DNA of 64,000 nucleotides from an uncultured bacterium (lineage in GTDB: Bacteria; Bacillota; Clostridia; Lachnospirales; Lachnospiraceae), in NCBI GenBank assembly GCA_905215625.1, contig CAJMQQ010000001.1:1-64000 (forward strand), given 5' to 3'. Within the stretch, counting starts at the first letter, position 1. Each line of letters opens with the position of its first letter. The position numbers and the translations under genes are program-made. A model generated the notes under the pieces. The model worked only from the letters and a program-made list of their open reading frames with translations. It was not told where the DNA came from and ran no database searches. Below are positions 61,466 through 64,000 of this stretch, one piece after another.

Positions 61466-63772
61466 CTATCCCTTCCTCGTATCGTTCTCTTTCTGCATCC
61501 CAGCCTGCCAGTTCCAGGTCTCTCCTGCTTTTAACCTTACCTGCAGGCTGCATTTTTCCAGCGCACATTCTTCTGAAGCAGACTTTTCTGACGCCCCTGG
61601 CCTTGTTGTTCCAAAAATGCCTTGTACGGTTACATCCTGGTCTTTCGCAGAGGTCAGGGTGACGGAAACTACTTTTCCTTCTTTCATCCGGGCAGATACG
61701 CAAAGCCCCCCAAAACCCCTGAATCCCTGGAACGAAAGACCTTTCTGCTCCCATTCTTCCGGTACGGCAGGAAACAGGACTATTCGTCCTTTTTCTGTCT
61801 GCAAAAGCATTTCCTGCAGGGCATCCGCCGCATACATATTGGCTTCCAGTGTAAATGGCCGGTAATGGAAGGTGCTGTACCCCCGCTTTTTGTAATCTCC
61901 ATTTAAGTGAAAACCATTGGAGGAACAGAAACTTTCCCAAAAAATCCGCAGTCTGTCCCAGGCTCCTTCTCCATTGCCCTGAATCCCATACAGATGGGAC
62001 ATCCAGGCAAAGGAAAATCCAACCCACATACCAGTGCCTAAAAACTCATAATCCCATACCACTGCATCCACAATCCGCCGGTCTTTTTGTTTGTCATAGC
62101 CAATCAGATGCAGCGGACAGATAGCCAGGGCATTAGACAAGTGGCGATGGGATTCTGTCAGGATTTCATCGGGAGACAGCATCAGTACCCCTCTGTCGTC
62201 TATTGCCAGATCCGGAAGCTTTTTTAGAATATTCTGCCACGTTTCCAGCTCTTTTTCTTCCCCCAGTTCTCTGGCATACTCAGTCAGTGTCTGATACAGA
62301 TAGCGAAGCAGCGCCAGATCGTAGTTGCTGTTAGGCGTTACCCAGGACTCTGATTCATCGTCGTGTATCTCCGGAGAACTGGACACTGGAAGACAGTATG
62401 TTCCATCCTCGCCCTCTTCCAGAAGACTGGTTATGCAGGCAGCTGTCTCCCAAAAATAAGGCCAGGCCCGCTCTATCAGAAAGTTTTGATCCCCTGTATA
62501 GCAGTAATAGAGGTCAAAGGACTGGCAGAGCCAGATCTGCTGGGTCGGGCTTAGCGAATACATGGGCCAGCCCCCTAAAGGCTGTCCGTCTATGGTCATC
62601 ACTCCCGGAAGGCAGATTCCTTCTGTACCGTAAAATTTCTTTGCAAACTCCCTGGCCGCAGGTCTTAACTCCCACAAAAAGTCCAGGAACGCTTCCCCTT
62701 CTTCCCAATGGCCCGCTTTAAAAAAGTGGGTATAGGAAAGCTGGGTATTTAAATCGTTGTGATAATCCCCTTTCCAGGGCGGCAGACAGCCGTCGTCTGC
62801 TGTCCAGACCCCCTGGAGAGGCATTGGAAAACAGCCCTTTCTGGAGCAGGATGCAAACAGGTAATTGGTCATATACCATTGTTCTTCTGCCAGCTTTTCC
62901 GGAAGATGGACAGAACTTTTCTTCCAGAAGTTTTTCCACCAGTTCCTATGACTGGCCTGATAAGCTTCATAGCCGGCTTTTATCTGGCTGCAAAGCAGCG
63001 CTTCTGCTTCCTCCAGCCAATTTTCTCCGTCGTCTGAACTGCTTATCTGGTAAAAGATCAGCGTTTCTTTCTCTTCTTCGCGGACAGCCGCAGTCACGCC
63101 ATAAGAAAACTGGCCGGTTACCGGCTGGATATAACGCAGAATACGGATTCCATCAGAAACTATCCGTTCCTCTTTTACTGGACAGGGGTAGTGCAGATTT
63201 TTCAGACTGCCCTGGGAAATTTCCCTGTGGTCCGGCTCGTATTTTCGGGTGTTTTTTTCTTCTTGTGTTCCAAAAGCAGGATGTTCCAGCTCCAGAGAAA
63301 AAAGGGGTGGGACTGCTCCCACCCGAATCATGCCGGTTTTATTTTCCGCATGGCAGACTGCCTGGATACAGACGGTCTGTCCCTTTACCTTTACGTTCAG
63401 CTCTGCCTGCGCCTGTTTCAGATCCAGTCCGTATTCCACAGAAGCACTCTCAGGAAAATGCAGAACCAGAGTTCCTGACGGCAGCTTGGTCGGCGCCGGT
63501 TCCTGATAAGGCGCATCGAAAATACGACGGATTTCTGTTGTATTTTTTTCTTTTGCCAGACGCACCAGATTGCGGTAGGTAAATTCAGGAGCAGCGGTCT
63601 GCTCCAGCCTGGTCCGATCCCAGATGTCGGTCCGGTCCAGACTGAAACGGATTCCTTTTGAAGGCCCCCATATCAGACAGCCTGTTCTTCCATTTCCCAA
63701 CGGAATTCCCTGATCCCAGCTGGAAGAAGCTTCTGGAAACTTCCTCTTAAATTTCATACCAGATAATCTCAT
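61466..63772 (-). CDS. GH95-like glycosidase (alpha-L-fucosidase family)
   Basis: A 768-residue cytoplasmic enzyme with the GH95 architecture: N-terminal domain starting WDQGIPLGNGRTGCLIWG, an alpha/alpha barrel with DYHNDLNTQLSY near 338, SPE near 468, HRHLSNAL near 545 and LEANMYAADALQEMLLQ near 642. Characterised GH95 fucosidases have HTNIN and IDGN at the first and last sites; here these read HNDLN and LEAN, so two catalytic positions differ and specificity may be altered. There is no signal peptide. The gene overlaps the upstream phosphorylase by 26 bases if it starts at 63772; a second ATG at 63757 is possible. Confidence 0.8.
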   Translation of the reverse strand: MRLSGMKFKRKFPEASSSWDQGIPLGNGRTGCLIWGPSKGIRFSLDRTDIWDRTRLEQTAAPEFTYRNLVRLAKEKNTTEIRRIFDAPYQEPAPTKLPSGTLVLHFPESASVEYGLDLKQAQAELNVKVKGQTVCIQAVCHAENKTGMIRVGAVPPLFSLELEHPAFGTQEEKNTRKYEPDHREISQGSLKNLHYPCPVKEERIVSDGIRILRYIQPVTGQFSYGVTAAVREEEKETLIFYQISSSDDGENWLEEAEALLCSQIKAGYEAYQASHRNWWKNFWKKSSVHLPEKLAEEQWYMTNYLFASCSRKGCFPMPLQGVWTADDGCLPPWKGDYHNDLNTQLSYTHFFKAGHWEEGEAFLDFLWELRPAAREFAKKFYGTEGICLPGVMTIDGQPLGGWPMYSLSPTQQIWLCQSFDLYYCYTGDQNFLIERAWPYFWETAACITSLLEEGEDGTYCLPVSSSPEIHDDESESWVTPNSNYDLALLRYLYQTLTEYARELGEEKELETWQNILKKLPDLAIDDRGVLMLSPDEILTESHRHLSNALAICPLHLIGYDKQKDRRIVDAVVWDYEFLGTGMWVGFSFAWMSHLYGIQGNGEGAWDRLRIFWESFCSSNGFHLNGDYKKRGYSTFHYRPFTLEANMYAADALQEMLLQTEKGRIVLFPAVPEEWEQKGLSFQGFRGFGGLCVSARMKEGKVVSVTLTSAKDQDVTVQGIFGTTRPGASEKSASEECALEKCSLQVRLKAGETWNWQAGMQKENDTRKG

Positions 63773-64000
63773 TGGCCTTCATATCCAGGTGGAAACTGGT
63801 TCCGTCTCCCCTGTAAACGGTGGTTTCCTGAGGTTCATAGGTATTGTTTACAACACAGAACTTGCCGTTTTCTACATATGCATGAACTTCTACATTGTAG
63901 TTGGTACTGAACCATTTGTGCAGGTTGTCCTCATCATGGGCGCTCCACAAAATAGAACGGTACAGCAGACGGCTGTTTTCAAAACTGTATGGAAGTCCGC
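63747..64000 (-). CDS. C-terminus of a galacto-N-biose/lacto-N-biose phosphorylase (GH112), partial
   Basis: The minus-strand frame enters from the right edge and gives 83 residues up to the stop at 63747. It contains PYSFENSRLLYRSILWSA, WFSTNYNVEVHAYVENGKF and VVNNTYEPQETTVYRGDG, which matches the C-terminal beta domain of 1,3-beta-galactosyl-N-acetylhexosamine phosphorylase as I remember it. That enzyme splits galacto-N-biose or lacto-N-biose using phosphate. With the GH95-like gene just downstream, this indicates use of mucin or milk-type glycans. The catalytic part lies outside the window. Confidence 0.7.
   Translation of the reverse strand, partial: GLPYSFENSRLLYRSILWSAHDEDNLHKWFSTNYNVEVHAYVENGKFCVVNNTYEPQETTVYRGDGTSFHLDMKANEIIWYEI

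Noticed and set aside
62824..63582. 252-residue plus-strand frame
   Set aside because: Antisense to the GH95-like gene; Pro/Arg/Ser-rich composition and no domain.
1..64000. tRNA, rRNA, CRISPR array, prophage or insertion sequence
   Set aside because: I looked in gaps on both strands and saw no cloverleaf, regular repeat-spacer array, integrase or transposase.

Overview
The window looks like a chromosomal segment of a spore-forming, Gram-positive gut Clostridia, most likely family Lachnospiraceae. This rests on moderate GC, strong AGGAGG ribosome binding sites, sporulation sigma factors (sigE with spoIIGA, and sigG), DUF5717 and DUF4364 proteins that I associate with this family, and host-glycan enzymes at the right edge. 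No rRNA, tRNA, CRISPR array, prophage or insertion sequence was seen. Genes are densely packed and mostly on the minus strand.

Layout by position: 1-10 kb holds a very large DUF5717 protein (cut at the left edge), a small membrane protein, a DUF4364 winged-helix protein, a SWIM/SNF2 helicase, argS and an NlpC/P60 wall hydrolase. 10-20 kb holds efp, a fused aroD-aroK shikimate enzyme, yqeG, nrdR, a YlmC/YmxH sporulation protein, the methionine importer metN-metI-metQ, pepV, yqeY and prfC. 20-31 kb holds coaBC and coaX (divergent CoA genes), a MATE exporter, sigG, an N-acetylglucosamine-type PTS permease facing a YesM/YesN-like two-component system, and spoIIGA-sigE. 31-44 kb is the division and cell wall cluster mraZ-rsmH-ftsL-ftsI-pbp-mraY-murD-ftsW-murA-ftsQ-ftsZ, which lacks murE, murF, murG and ftsA. 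44-58 kb holds lgt, ychF, a TetR-controlled pair of membrane proteins, a GGDEF-GGDEF-EAL protein, a cobalamin adenosyltransferase, a UvrD-like helicase, gltX, a nucleoid-associated protein, a HAD phosphatase, a small protein and hsp20. 58-64 kb looks accessory: an ArsR/MFS pair, a lone DpnII-type restriction enzyme, a GH95-like glycosidase and the end of a galacto-N-biose phosphorylase.

The most striking observation is the 430-base leader of metNIQ. It has a near-consensus promoter, a strong ribosome binding site, a 29-codon peptide with nine methionines, and a GC-rich intrinsic terminator before metN. I found no SAM riboswitch or T-box there, so this looks like ribosome-mediated transcription attenuation by methionine. 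Other points of interest are a 147-bp nested palindromic element that supplies the last codons of coaBC, a spoIIGA promoter with the stretched spacer known from Spo0A-activated spoIIG, an array of MraZ-type operators, and the orphan DpnII homologue coupled to a glycan-degradation gene.
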